A DNA stretch of 64,000 nt, taken from NCBI RefSeq assembly GCF_040548875.1, contig NZ_JBEPSJ010000005.1:248001-312000 (forward strand), given 5' to 3'. A program made the position numbers and the translations under genes. The stretch is from Conyzicola nivalis_A. Its GTDB lineage: Bacteria > Actinomycetota > Actinomycetes > Actinomycetales > Microbacteriaceae. Under the pieces are notes generated by a model. It was not told the DNA's origin, searched no databases, and saw nothing but the letters and a program-made list of their open reading frames with translations. Shown piece by piece: positions 1-9,000 of the stretch (position 1 is its first letter; every line of letters begins with the position of its first letter).

Positions 1-3000
1 TGCTCGACGCGGCCACGACCGACTTCATCACCAACGCGATCATCTACAAGCCCGCCGCCGTGACGCCCGTCGGCGACAGCTTCGCCGACACCGACGAGAC
101 CGTGTGGGACATCGCCCGCGAGCCGATCGCCCAGACCTTCGAGACGGTCGGCACCGGCAAGGTCGTGACTCTCGTCGCCAACCATTTCAAGTCGAAGAGT
201 CCGCCGAGCGGCAACACCGCCCCCGAGCCCGCCGACCTCCAGGGGTTCTTCAACGCCGAACGCGTCGAGCAGGCGACCAAACTCGTCACCTTCGTGAACG
301 GCGTGAAGGCCGATCCCGCCAAGGGCGAGAACGTGCTGCTCGTCGGCGACTTCAACGCCTACGCCCAGGAAGACCCCGCCCAGGTGCTCACCGCGGCCGG
401 CCTCGTCGACCTCGTGCCGGCGAAAGACCCGACCGAGTACACCTACACCTTCGACGGCGAGCTGGGATCGCTCGACCACGCCTTCGCGACACCCGAGCTC
501 GCGGCATCCGTCACCGGTGTCGACGTCTGGAACATCAACTCGCCCGAGTGGGGCGACCGCGGCTACGAGTTCGGCGCCGCAGAGCCGGGAACCCCCTACC
601 GCTCGAGCGACCACGACCCCATAGTGGTCGGCCTCGACTCGGCGCCCGCCCCCGTCGACATCGACATCCTCTCGATCAACGACTTCCACGGCCGGCTCGA
701 GGCCGCCCCGCCCATCGCGGGCGCCGCGGTGCTCGCAGGCATGGTCGACTCCTACCGCGCCGCCAACCCGAACACCGTGTTCGTGGGCGCCGGCGACCTG
801 ATCGGCGCATCCACCTTCACCTCGTTCATCCAGAACGACGAACCGACGATCGACGCCCTGAACGCGATGGGGCTCGACGCGAGCGCCTTCGGGAACCACG
901 AGTTCGACCAGGGGCGTGACGATGTCGACGACCGCATCCTGCCGCTCGCCGACTGGGACTACCTCTCGGCCAACATCTACGACCGAGCCACGGGCGAGCC
1001 CGCCTACGACGAGTACTACCTGCAGGAGTTCGGCGACGTCACCGTCGGCTTCGTCGGCGCCATGACCGAGGAGCTGCCCAGCCTGGTCAGCCCGGCCGGC
1101 ATCGCCAGCCTCGAGGTGCGCGAGGTCGTGCCCGAGGTCAACCGGGTCGCCGACGAGCTCAGCGACGGCGACGCGGCCAACGGCGAGGCCGACGTGATCG
1201 TGCTCCTCGTGCACGAGGGCGCGGCGACGACGAACATCGCCAGCGCGACCGACGACTCCGCCTTCGGGCGCATCGTCACCGGCTCCAACGCCAACATCGA
1301 CGCGATCGTCTCCGGTCACACGCACCTCGCCTACGACCACGAGATTCCGATCCCCGGCACCAACACGTTGCGGCCGGTGCTCTCCTCGGGCCAGTACGGC
1401 GAGAAGTTCAGCCACATGGACCTCTCGGTCGACCCCGTCACCGGCGCGATCATCAGCCTCACCGCCGAGATCCTGCCGCTCGCCGGCGCGTACACGCCCG
1501 ACCCGGAGGTGGCGCAGATCGTCGCCGACGCGGTCGCCGTGGCGAACGTGAAGGGCGCGGTCTCGGTCGGCGAGATCACGGCCGACTTCAACCGGGCGAA
1601 GCAGTCCGCGGCGACGTTCTCAGAGAACCGCGGCGGTGAGTCGCCGCTCGGAAACTTCGTCGCCGACGTGCAGCTGTGGGCGACGGCGGATGCCGGAGCA
1701 GACATCGCGCTGATGAACCCCGGCGGACTCCGCGCCGACCTCGACTACTCGTCCACGGGCGCGAGCGACCCCGACGGCAACGTCACCTACAAGGAGGCGG
1801 CGGGCGTGCAGCCCTTCGCCAACACGCTCGTGACGCTCGACCTCACCGCAGCACAGCTCAAGGCGGTGCTGGAGGAGCAGTGGCAGCCGGCGGGAGCCGG
1901 ACGCCCCTTCCTGAAGCTCGGGGTGTCGGAGTCGCTCGAGTACACCTACGACCCGGCGGCGCCCGCCGGCGACCACATCGACGCGATCTACGTGAACGGC
2001 GAACTCGTCGAGGCCGGTGACAGCTTCACCGTCACGGTGAACTCGTTCCTCGCGTCGGGCGGCGACAACTTCGCCACCTTCGCGCTGGGCACCAACCGGG
2101 CCGACTCGGGCAAGATCGACCTGCAGAGCATGGTCGATTACTTCGAGGCCAACCCCGTCGCCAGCCCCGACTACGCACAGCGCGCGGTGGGCGCGACGGT
2201 GACACCCGCCGGGCCGCACGCGCCGGGCGACCAGGTCACCCTCGCACTGTCGTCGCTGCTGTTCAGCAACGGCGAGCCGAACGCGGGCGACGTCGTCGTC
2301 TCGAGCGGCGGAGTCGAGCTCGCGACGGCACCCATCGACCCGACCATCGTCGACACCACCGACGAGGTCGGACGAGCGACGGTCACCGTCACCATCCCCG
2401 CTGACGCGAGCTCCGGCATGCTGCCGCTCACCGTGACGGTTCCGCAGACGGGCACCTCGATCGAGGTGCCGATCGAGATCGAGGTCGTCGAGACGCCGAT
2501 CGAGAACGTCACCGCGCCGACCATCGCGGGCAACGCGCGCGTCGGGTCGACGCTCACGGCCAGCGGCGGAACGTGGAGCGTCGACGACGTCGACCTGGCC
2601 TACCAGTGGAACCGTGCGGGAGCGCCGATCGAGGGCGCCACCGCGTCGACCTACAAGCTCACCGCGGCCGACGCCGGGGCGGCGATCACCGTCACGGTGA
2701 CCGCGACCGCCGACGGCTCGCTGCCGGGCAGCGCCACGTCAGACCCGGTCACCGTGGCGAAGCTCGCCTCGTCGACATCGGGCCAGGCCGACCGGCTCAT
2801 CGTCTTCGGCAACACGCCGGTGAACTACACGGTTACCGTCAAGGCGACCGGCGTGGCACCCACGGGCGACGTCGCCATCTACGACGGACTCAAGCAGATC
2901 GCCACGGTCACGCTCGACGCCGACGACGCCGGCAAGGCCACGGTGCAGCTGCCCCGCCTCGGACGCGGACTCCACCTGATCACAGCGAGCTACGCGGGCA

Positions 3001-3053
3001 ACGAGCAGATTCGCGGATCGCTCAGCTGGCCGTCGCTCGTGCTCGTGTTCTAG
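1..3053 (+). CDS. Secreted ExeM/NucH-type endonuclease / 5'-nucleotidase, 5' end outside window
   Basis: The reading frame is open from base 3, so the N-terminus lies off the window. Three parts are visible. First is the end of an endonuclease/exonuclease/phosphatase domain, with LLVGDFNAYAQ, SLDHAF and SSDHDPIVVGL marking its metal and catalytic residues. Next is a metallophosphatase plus 5'-nucleotidase C-terminal unit starting near base 655 (INDFHGRLEA, GAGDLIG, GNHEFDQG, SGHTHLAYDH, NPGGLRADL). Last are Ig-like segments from about base 2510 to the stop. No LPxTG sorting signal is present, so release or wall association by the Ig domains is likely. The probable role is extracellular nucleic-acid and nucleotide degradation for phosphate or nucleoside scavenging. 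Assignment is by motif reading; an in-frame GTG at base 60 is internal, not the start. Confidence 0.9.
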   Translation, partial: LDAATTDFITNAIIYKPAAVTPVGDSFADTDETVWDIAREPIAQTFETVGTGKVVTLVANHFKSKSPPSGNTAPEPADLQGFFNAERVEQATKLVTFVNGVKADPAKGENVLLVGDFNAYAQEDPAQVLTAAGLVDLVPAKDPTEYTYTFDGELGSLDHAFATPELAASVTGVDVWNINSPEWGDRGYEFGAAEPGTPYRSSDHDPIVVGLDSAPAPVDIDILSINDFHGRLEAAPPIAGAAVLAGMVDSYRAANPNTVFVGAGDLIGASTFTSFIQNDEPTIDALNAMGLDASAFGNHEFDQGRDDVDDRILPLADWDYLSANIYDRATGEPAYDEYYLQEFGDVTVGFVGAMTEELPSLVSPAGIASLEVREVVPEVNRVADELSDGDAANGEADVIVLLVHEGAATTNIASATDDSAFGRIVTGSNANIDAIVSGHTHLAYDHEIPIPGTNTLRPVLSSGQYGEKFSHMDLSVDPVTGAIISLTAEILPLAGAYTPDPEVAQIVADAVAVANVKGAVSVGEITADFNRAKQSAATFSENRGGESPLGNFVADVQLWATADAGADIALMNPGGLRADLDYSSTGASDPDGNVTYKEAAGVQPFANTLVTLDLTAAQLKAVLEEQWQPAGAGRPFLKLGVSESLEYTYDPAAPAGDHIDAIYVNGELVEAGDSFTVTVNSFLASGGDNFATFALGTNRADSGKIDLQSMVDYFEANPVASPDYAQRAVGATVTPAGPHAPGDQVTLALSSLLFSNGEPNAGDVVVSSGGVELATAPIDPTIVDTTDEVGRATVTVTIPADASSGMLPLTVTVPQTGTSIEVPIEIEVVETPIENVTAPTIAGNARVGSTLTASGGTWSVDDVDLAYQWNRAGAPIEGATASTYKLTAADAGAAITVTVTATADGSLPGSATSDPVTVAKLASSTSGQADRLIVFGNTPVNYTVTVKATGVAPTGDVAIYDGLKQIATVTLDADDAGKATVQLPRLGRGLHLITASYAGNEQIRGSLSWPSLVLVF

Positions 3054-3111
3054 GCGCCGCGGGGGCTCCGCGGGCCGAGCGGGCTCGGCGGACGAAAGCG
3101 ATCAACGAGTG

Positions 3112-3156
3112 CGCGGCCGTGACGAACTGGCGGGTGAACAGTTCGACACGGCCGCG
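3112..3156. terminator. Long imperfect hairpin downstream of the nuclease gene
   Basis: Arms 3112-3121 and 3147-3156 (CGCGGCCGTG/CACGGCCGCG) and 3123-3129 and 3139-3145 (CGAACTG/CAGTTCG) pair through one A-A mismatch, leaving a 9-nt loop. It starts 58 bases after the stop codon. No T-tract follows, so it is a candidate factor-independent end of transcription or an mRNA-stabilising stem. A shorter GCCGAG/CTCGGC hairpin lies before it at 3074-3089. Confidence 0.5.
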
Positions 3157-3247
3157 TGACGGCTCTCATTGGGAGCGACTGATGGCGCTTCGGGTGCCGC
3201 TCCGACACGATTTTATCGCCCCGCCTTTAATCGCTACAACCCGTAGC

Positions 3248-3270
3248 ACACCCCAGTTGTGGGGGTTGTG
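3248..3270. promoter_or_regulatory. C-run/G-run palindrome upstream of recQ
   Basis: CCCCAGTTGTGGGGG at 3251-3265 is an interrupted palindrome about 80 bases before recQ. It resembles elements at 5956, 23487, 25612, 34504, 34559 and 39347. An operator role is inferred only from recurrence and placement. Confidence 0.35.
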
Positions 3271-3333
3271 CGGGCACAAGGCGGCCGACGTCTCGCGTTG
3301 TGCACTCGCGCCACCGGAGTCGGCGGCTCTGGG

Positions 3334-3348
3334 TAAACTCGGCGGGTG
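3334..3348 (+). promoter_or_regulatory. -10 element positioned for a leaderless recQ transcript
   Basis: TAAACT at 3334-3339 lies exactly six bases before the GTG start codon and there is no Shine-Dalgarno. With an A/G start 7 nt after the hexamer, transcription would begin on the start codon. The same TANNNT-N6-start arrangement is seen for trxA, the zinc peptidase and csrA. Confidence 0.5.
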
Positions 3349-5391
3349 AGTTGGAACGCTGAGATCCCCTGGGACCCCGAAGAAGAACCCCCCTTCGACC
3401 CCTTCGCGGAACCCCCGTTCGACGACGAGGCGCCGTTCCCCGACCGGGGCGGCTTCGACCCGGGCAGCTCCGCCGGCTCAGGCCCTTCGACGGGCTCAGG
3501 CCCTTCGACAGGCTCAGGCCCTTCGACGGGCTCAGGGGCCGGGCGTTCGACGACCGCCGTCCGACCGCCCCGCGCCACCCCGTCTGTGGTGCCCACCGCG
3601 CTCGAGGCGCTCGAGAAGGTGTTCGGCTACGACTCGTTCCGCGGAGAGCAGGCCGCGATCATCGACACCGTCATCGGCGGCGGCGACGCGCTCGTGCTCA
3701 TGCCCACCGGCGGCGGCAAGTCGCTGTGCTACCAGATCCCCGCTCTCGTACGCGAGGGCACCGGCGTCGTCATCTCGCCGCTCATCGCGCTGATGCAAGA
3801 CCAGGTCGACGCCCTGACGGCCGTCGGTGTTCGCGCCGGCTTCCTCAACTCGACGCAGGACGCGGGCGAACGCAGCCGCGTCGAGCGTGCCTACCTCGAC
3901 GGCGAGCTCGACCTGCTCTACCTCGCGCCCGAACGTCTCCGTGTCTCGTCCACGGCCGAGCTGCTCGACCGCGGAACCATCGCCCTCTTCGCCATCGACG
4001 AGGCGCACTGTGTGTCGCAGTGGGGCCACGACTTCCGCCCCGACTACCTGCAGCTGTCGATGCTGCACGAGCGCTGGCCCTCGGTGCCGCGCATCGCCCT
4101 CACCGCCACCGCGACCGAGGTGACGCACAAGGAGATCGCCAGCAAGCTCCAGCTCGGTGAGGCGCGGCATTTCGTATCGAGCTTCGACCGTCCGAACATC
4201 CAGTACCGCATCGAAGCCAAGAACCAGCCGATGCAGCAGCTGCTGTCGCTCATCCGCAGCGAGCACGCGGGCGACGCGGGCATCGTCTACTGCCTGTCGC
4301 GGGCGTCGGTCGAGAAGACCGCAGACTTCCTCGTCGAGAACGGCGTCACCGCGCTCCCGTACCACGCGGGTCTCGACTCGCGCATCCGTGCCGCCAACCA
4401 GTCGCGCTTCCTGCGCGAAGACGGCGTCGTCATGGTCGCGACGATCGCCTTCGGCATGGGAATCGACAAGCCCGACGTGCGCTTCGTCGCCCACCTCGAC
4501 CTGCCGAAGAGCGTCGAGGGCTACTACCAGGAGACCGGTCGCGCCGGCCGCGACGGTCTGCCGTCGACGGCCTGGCTCGCCTACGGCCTACAAGACGTCG
4601 TGCAGCAGCGGCGCATGATCCAGCAGTCAGAGGGCGACGACGCCTTCCGCCGCCGCCTCGGCGCCAACCTCGACGCGATGCTCGCCCTGTGCGAGACGAT
4701 CGAATGCCGGCGGATGCAGCTGCTCGCCTATTTCGGAGAGACCTCCGCCCCCTGCATGAACTGCGACACGTGCCTGACACCGCCCGAGGGCGTCGACGGC
4801 ACCATCCCCGCGCAGAAGCTGCTTTCCACCGTGGTGCGGCTGTGGCGCGAGAAGCAGCAGCGTTTCGGCGCCGGCCACATCATCGACATCCTCGTCGGCA
4901 AGACCACGCCGCGCATGACGCAGTACGGCCACAACCAGCTGAGGACCTTCGGTATCGGATCCGACCTGAGCGAGCAGGAGTGGCGCGGCGTCGTACGCCA
5001 GATGCTCGCGCAGGGACTGCTCGCGGTTCAGGGCGAATACGGCACGTTCGCCGTCACCGAGGCGAGCGCCTCCGTGCTCGACGGGTCGCGCCCGGTGAAG
5101 TTGCGCAAAGAACCGGAACGCGGCGCGGGCCGGGCGGCGAAGAAGTCGAAGGTCGCCGCCGACCTGCCCGTGGCGGCGGTCGACCTGTTCGAGGCGCTGC
5201 GGGCCTGGCGGTCGGCCGAGGCGAAGGAGCAGGAGGTTCCCGCCTACATCATCTTCGGCGACGCGACCCTGCGCGGCATCGCCATCTCCCGCCCCGACTC
5301 GCTCGCCGAGCTCGGCGGCATCAGCGGCGTGGGAGAGAACAAGCTCGCCAAGTACGGCGAGGCGCTGCTCGCGGTGGTGGCCGCGAACTGA
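3346..5391 (+). CDS. recQ: ATP-dependent DNA helicase RecQ
   Basis: 681-residue superfamily 2 helicase that unwinds 3'-5' in recombination and repair. Visible features are Walker A GGGKS near residue 125, the DEAH box in AIDEAHCVSQWGHDFRPDY, motif VI QETGRAGRDG, the RecQ zinc-site cysteines at about residues 449-476 (CETIEC then CMNCDTC) and a C-terminal HRDC domain from about residue 610. The first 85 residues are an acidic, proline-rich extension that RecQ does not need. It contains three GPSTGS repeats encoded by an 18-bp DNA repeat (see 3481-3534). The GTG start is chosen because a TAAACT -10 sits six bases upstream; core RecQ homology only begins near residue 80, so a later start cannot be excluded. 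Confidence 0.95.
   Translation: MSWNAEIPWDPEEEPPFDPFAEPPFDDEAPFPDRGGFDPGSSAGSGPSTGSGPSTGSGPSTGSGAGRSTTAVRPPRATPSVVPTALEALEKVFGYDSFRGEQAAIIDTVIGGGDALVLMPTGGGKSLCYQIPALVREGTGVVISPLIALMQDQVDALTAVGVRAGFLNSTQDAGERSRVERAYLDGELDLLYLAPERLRVSSTAELLDRGTIALFAIDEAHCVSQWGHDFRPDYLQLSMLHERWPSVPRIALTATATEVTHKEIASKLQLGEARHFVSSFDRPNIQYRIEAKNQPMQQLLSLIRSEHAGDAGIVYCLSRASVEKTADFLVENGVTALPYHAGLDSRIRAANQSRFLREDGVVMVATIAFGMGIDKPDVRFVAHLDLPKSVEGYYQETGRAGRDGLPSTAWLAYGLQDVVQQRRMIQQSEGDDAFRRRLGANLDAMLALCETIECRRMQLLAYFGETSAPCMNCDTCLTPPEGVDGTIPAQKLLSTVVRLWREKQQRFGAGHIIDILVGKTTPRMTQYGHNQLRTFGIGSDLSEQEWRGVVRQMLAQGLLAVQGEYGTFAVTEASASVLDGSRPVKLRKEPERGAGRAAKKSKVAADLPVAAVDLFEALRAWRSAEAKEQEVPAYIIFGDATLRGIAISRPDSLAELGGISGVGENKLAKYGEALLAVVAAN
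3481..3534 (+). repeat. Three tandem 18-bp repeats inside recQ, copies of an intergenic repeat
   Basis: GGCCCTTCGACRGGCTCA occurs at 3481-3498, 3499-3516 and 3517-3534, with a partial copy before it (GGCTCA, 3475-3480). It reads GPSTGS in the recQ frame. The core CCTTCGACAGGCTCAGG is the same as the arm of the hairpin at 5400-5443, so an intergenic repeat seems to have entered and expanded in coding sequence. Confidence 0.85.
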
Positions 5392-5399
5392 CGGTCGCC

Positions 5400-5443
5400 G
5401 AGCCTGTCGAATGGTCCGTCGTGCGGCGCCCTTCGACAGGCTC
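5400..5443. terminator. Bidirectional hairpin between convergent recQ and trxA
   Basis: GAGCCTGTCGAA (5400-5411) pairs perfectly with TTCGACAGGCTC (5432-5443) across a 20-nt loop. It begins 9 bases after the recQ stop and ends 13 bases before the trxA stop on the other strand. The arms belong to the repeat family found inside recQ. Position suggests shared termination; there is no T-tract. Confidence 0.6.
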
Positions 5444-5456
5444 AGGGCCGAGCGTG

Positions 5457-5834
5457 CTACTCGGCGGGTGTCGCCTCGCGCTGAGCCGCGATCTGCGCAT
5501 GCACGTCGTCCATGTCGAGTCCGCGCACGGCGTCGATCACCTGGGTGAGTGCCGGAGCCGGCAGCGCGCCGGGCTGCGAGAAGACGAGCACGCCGTCGCG
5601 GAACGCCATCAGCGTGGGGATCGACGTGATGCCCGCGGCACCGGCGAGGGCCTGCTGGTCTTCGGTGTCGACCTTGGCGAAGGTGATGTCGGGGTTCGCC
5701 CCACTGGCCTCCTCGAAGATCGGGCCGAACTGCTTGCAGGGCCCGCACCACTCGGCCCAGAAGTCGACGAGCACGATGCCGGGCTCGAGGACAGTGGTTT
5801 CGAAGTCGTCTGATGTCAGGTTTACGGTAGCCAT
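5457..5834 (-). CDS. trxA: Thioredoxin
   Basis: 125-residue cytosolic disulfide reductase. The redox motif WCGPC is at about residues 29-33, preceded by VDFWAEW, and the cis-proline loop appears as SIPTLMAF. Length is slightly over the usual 105-110 because of a C-terminal helix (VRGLDMDDVHAQIAAQ). The ATG is supported by GGAGAG directly upstream, although a TAGGCT hexamer six bases before the start also permits a leaderless transcript. It is convergent with recQ and shares the hairpin at 5400-5443. Confidence 0.95.
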   Translation of the reverse strand: MATVNLTSDDFETTVLEPGIVLVDFWAEWCGPCKQFGPIFEEASGANPDITFAKVDTEDQQALAGAAGITSIPTLMAFRDGVLVFSQPGALPAPALTQVIDAVRGLDMDDVHAQIAAQREATPAE

Positions 5835-5840
5835 CTCTCC

Positions 5841-5846
5841 AGCCTA
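5841..5846 (-). promoter_or_regulatory. -10 hexamer TAGGCT of trxA
   Basis: On the minus strand TAGGCT is followed by GGAGAG and then the ATG, six bases on. This spacing matches the leaderless pattern seen at three other genes, though GGAGAG could equally serve as a ribosome binding site. Confidence 0.4.
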
Positions 5847-5955
5847 GAAGCCAACCCTGAACGGCGCACGAGCGTGCACGCCGGGCCTCGAGGGAACCTC
5901 GATGTCTGGCCCGCGTTCGGGGGTGGATCTCGAATCATATTGGCTGTTCTGTGTG

Positions 5956-5968
5956 CCCCATTTGGGGG
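5956..5968. promoter_or_regulatory. CCCCATTTGGGGG palindrome upstream of the giant DUF4082 gene
   Basis: It lies 53-65 bases before the ATG at 6021, inside the 186-bp gap after trxA. It shares CCCC-N-TTnGGGGG with sites ahead of recQ, the O-antigen ligase-like gene, the second DUF4082 gene, the sugar transferase/zinc peptidase pair and fliA/flgN. Operator function is inferred. Confidence 0.4.
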
Positions 5969-6020
5969 TCTATTCGCCCCCTCGCCCTGTGCCACTATGT
6001 CGTCGTTACCCGGAGGCACC

Positions 6021-9000
6021 ATGACGCATTTTTTGAGTAAGCGCCGTGACGAAAAAACCCGAATAGTCACTGCGGTCCTAGCAACCCTCGCCCTCATAGG
6101 CACACTTCTCGTACCCGGCGCGGTCGCGAACGCGGCCGGCGAGTGCGGTGCGACTTCGAACCCGATCGTCTGTGAGAACAGCAAACAGGGCACCGACCCC
6201 GCCATCTGGGACATCGAGGGCGCCGGTGACCCCGGGCTGCAGGGCTTCTCCACAGACATCAGCGTCAACGTCGGCTCGCGCGTCGACTTCAAGATCGACA
6301 CCGAGGCAGCCTCGTACACGATCGATATCTACCGCACCGGCTACTACGGAGAAGACGGCGCACGCTGGATCGACGACGTCACGCCGTTGCCCATCCCGGT
6401 CAACGGTCAGCCCCAGTGCGTGCCCGACTCGCAGACCGCGAACTACGACTGCGGCACCTGGTCGGTCTCCGCCTCGTGGGACGTGCCGGCCACCGCCGTC
6501 TCTGGCGTCTACGTGGCTCTGCTCACCCGCGGCGACACCGGCGGCAAGAGCCACATCACCTTCATCGTGCGCGACCAGTCGAGCCACTCCGACATCGTCT
6601 TCCAGACCTCCGACCCGACCTGGCAGGCGTACAACACCTACGGAGGCTCCGACTTCTATCAGGGGCCGGCGTTCGGTCGCGCCTACAAGATCAGCTACAA
6701 CCGTCCGGTGGCCACCCGCGGCGATTTCGACGGCCGCGACTTCTACTTCGGCTCCGAGTATCCGATGGTGCGCTTCCTCGAGAAGAACGGCTACGACGTG
6801 ACCTACCAGAGCGGTGTCGACACCGACCGCTACGGCTCGTTGCTCACCAATCACAAGGTCTTCCTCTCGGTCGGCCACGACGAGTACTGGTCGGCGGGTC
6901 AGCGCGCGAACGTCGAGGCGGCCCGCGACGCCGGGGTCAACCTGCAGTTCCTCTCGGGCAACGAGGCGTACTGGCGCACCCGCTACGAGCCATCCATCGA
7001 CCAGAACAACACGCCGTACCGCACGCTCGTCTCGTACAAGGAGACGTGGGCCGCCAAGAAGCTCGACACCAGCAGCCCTCAGTGGACCGGCACCTGGCGT
7101 GACCCTCGGTTCGCCTCGCCGAGCAACGGCGGAGGCAAGCCCGAGAACGCCCTCACCGGCACCGCGTTCATGGCCAATCACGACGACCTTCCGGTGACCG
7201 TCACGAAGGCGCAGGGCAAGCTGCGGCTGTGGCGCAACACCGGCCTGTCGAGCATGACCGCAGCCAACCAGGCTCTGGCCCCGCACACCGTGGGCTACGA
7301 GTCGAACGAAGACCTCGACAACGGCTTCCGACCCTCGGGGCTCGTGCGGTTGTCGACCACGGTTGGGCCCACGCCGCAACGGCTGCAGGACTACGGGAAA
7401 GAAGTCCTGCCCGGAACGACCACGCACAATCTGACCCTCTACCGCGCCGCGAGCGGGGCGCTCGTCTTCAGCGCGGGCAGCATCCAGTGGTCGTGGGGCC
7501 TCGATCAGACCCACGACGGAAACGGTGCGCCGGCCGACGTGCGGATGCAGCAGGCTCAGGTGAACCTGCTGGCCGACATGGGCGCACAGCCCCTGACCCG
7601 GGCGTCGAACCTCGTCGCGGCGGTGAAGAGCTCCGACATCACCGGGCCGGCCGTCACGGTGACCTCACCGGCGGCCGGGGCCACGGTGCCCAACGGCACT
7701 GTCGTCACCCTCACCGGCACGGCGTCCGACGCGGGCGTCGTCGCCGGGGTCAACGTCTCCACCGACAACGGCGCCACCTGGCACCCCGCGACCGGCACCA
7801 CCTCCTGGCAGTACAGCTACGTGCAGCACGGACGCGGCTCGACCCCCGTGCTCGTGCGGGCCGTCGACGACAGCGGCAACTACACGGCCTCGCCGAAATC
7901 CGTCTCCTTCACCGTCGCCGGCCCGTTCAGCATCTTCGGTCTGGAGACCCCGGCGCGGGCCGACTCCGGCGACGGGTCGGCGGTCGAGCTGGGGCTCGAG
8001 TTCACGCCGACCATCGACGGCTACATCTCGGGAGTGCGGTTCTTCAAGAGCGCGGCCAACACCGGAGCGCACGCCGGGTCGCTGTGGACGGCCGACGGTG
8101 TGCGCATCGCGACGGCGAACTTCGGGGCGGAGTCGGCCTCCGGCTGGCAGTCCGTCAACTTCGCGTCGGCGGTAGCCGTGACGGCCGGTACGAAGTACGT
8201 GGTCTCGTACAGCGCGCCCAACGGGCACTACGCCGCATCGCAGTACCACTGGATCAGCCGGCCCGACAACGCCGGACCGCTCACGGTCGCCGGCGGTTTC
8301 GCCGCCCAGCCCGCGGGCCGGTTCGCCGCGGTCGGCACCTTCCCGTCGGAGGCCTTCGCGCGCACCAACTACTACGTCGACGCCATCTTCGAGACCGCAG
8401 ACAACACACCCCTCACGGCCAGCGATGCGCGGCCGCTCGCCGGCTCGACCAGCGTGCCGACCACGACGAGCATCTCGGCGGTTATGTCGAAGCCCATCGT
8501 GTCGTCGACCGCCGTCGTCTCTGTCGCGACGGCCGGGGGCACCGCCGTGGCGGGCAGCACCTCCTACAACTCGACGACGAGAACGCTCGTGTTCCAGCCG
8601 ACGAGCCCGCTGCAACCCGCCACGACGTACACCGTCACGCTCACCGCGACCCCGGCGAGCGGCGGCGGGGCGCTGACCGCGGGCGGCACCTGGAGCTTCA
8701 CGACCGCGATCCCGCCGACACCCGAAGGCGTCTGCCCGTGCAGCGTGTACAACGACGGCACGGTCCCCGGCGAACTGCAGGTGGGCGACTCGAAGGCCGT
8801 CACGCTGGGCATGCGATTCACGCCGACGGCCAATGGCACCATCACCGCGGTGAAGTTCTACAAGGGCGCCGCGAACACCGGCCCTCACGTCGGCACGCTG
8901 TGGTCGTCGACCGGGCAGTCCCTGGCGACCGCCTCGTTCGGAGCCGAGTCGTCGGCGGGCTGGCAGACGGCAAACCTGTCGACTCCGCTGGCCGTGACCG

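Noticed and set aside
3475..3540. CRISPR-like tandem repeat
   Set aside because: Direct 18-bp repeats without spacers, inside recQ and in frame.
5874..6020. Earlier GTG start for the giant DUF4082 protein
   Set aside because: Adds 49 residues ahead of a good signal peptide; the ATG at 6021 has a Shine-Dalgarno.
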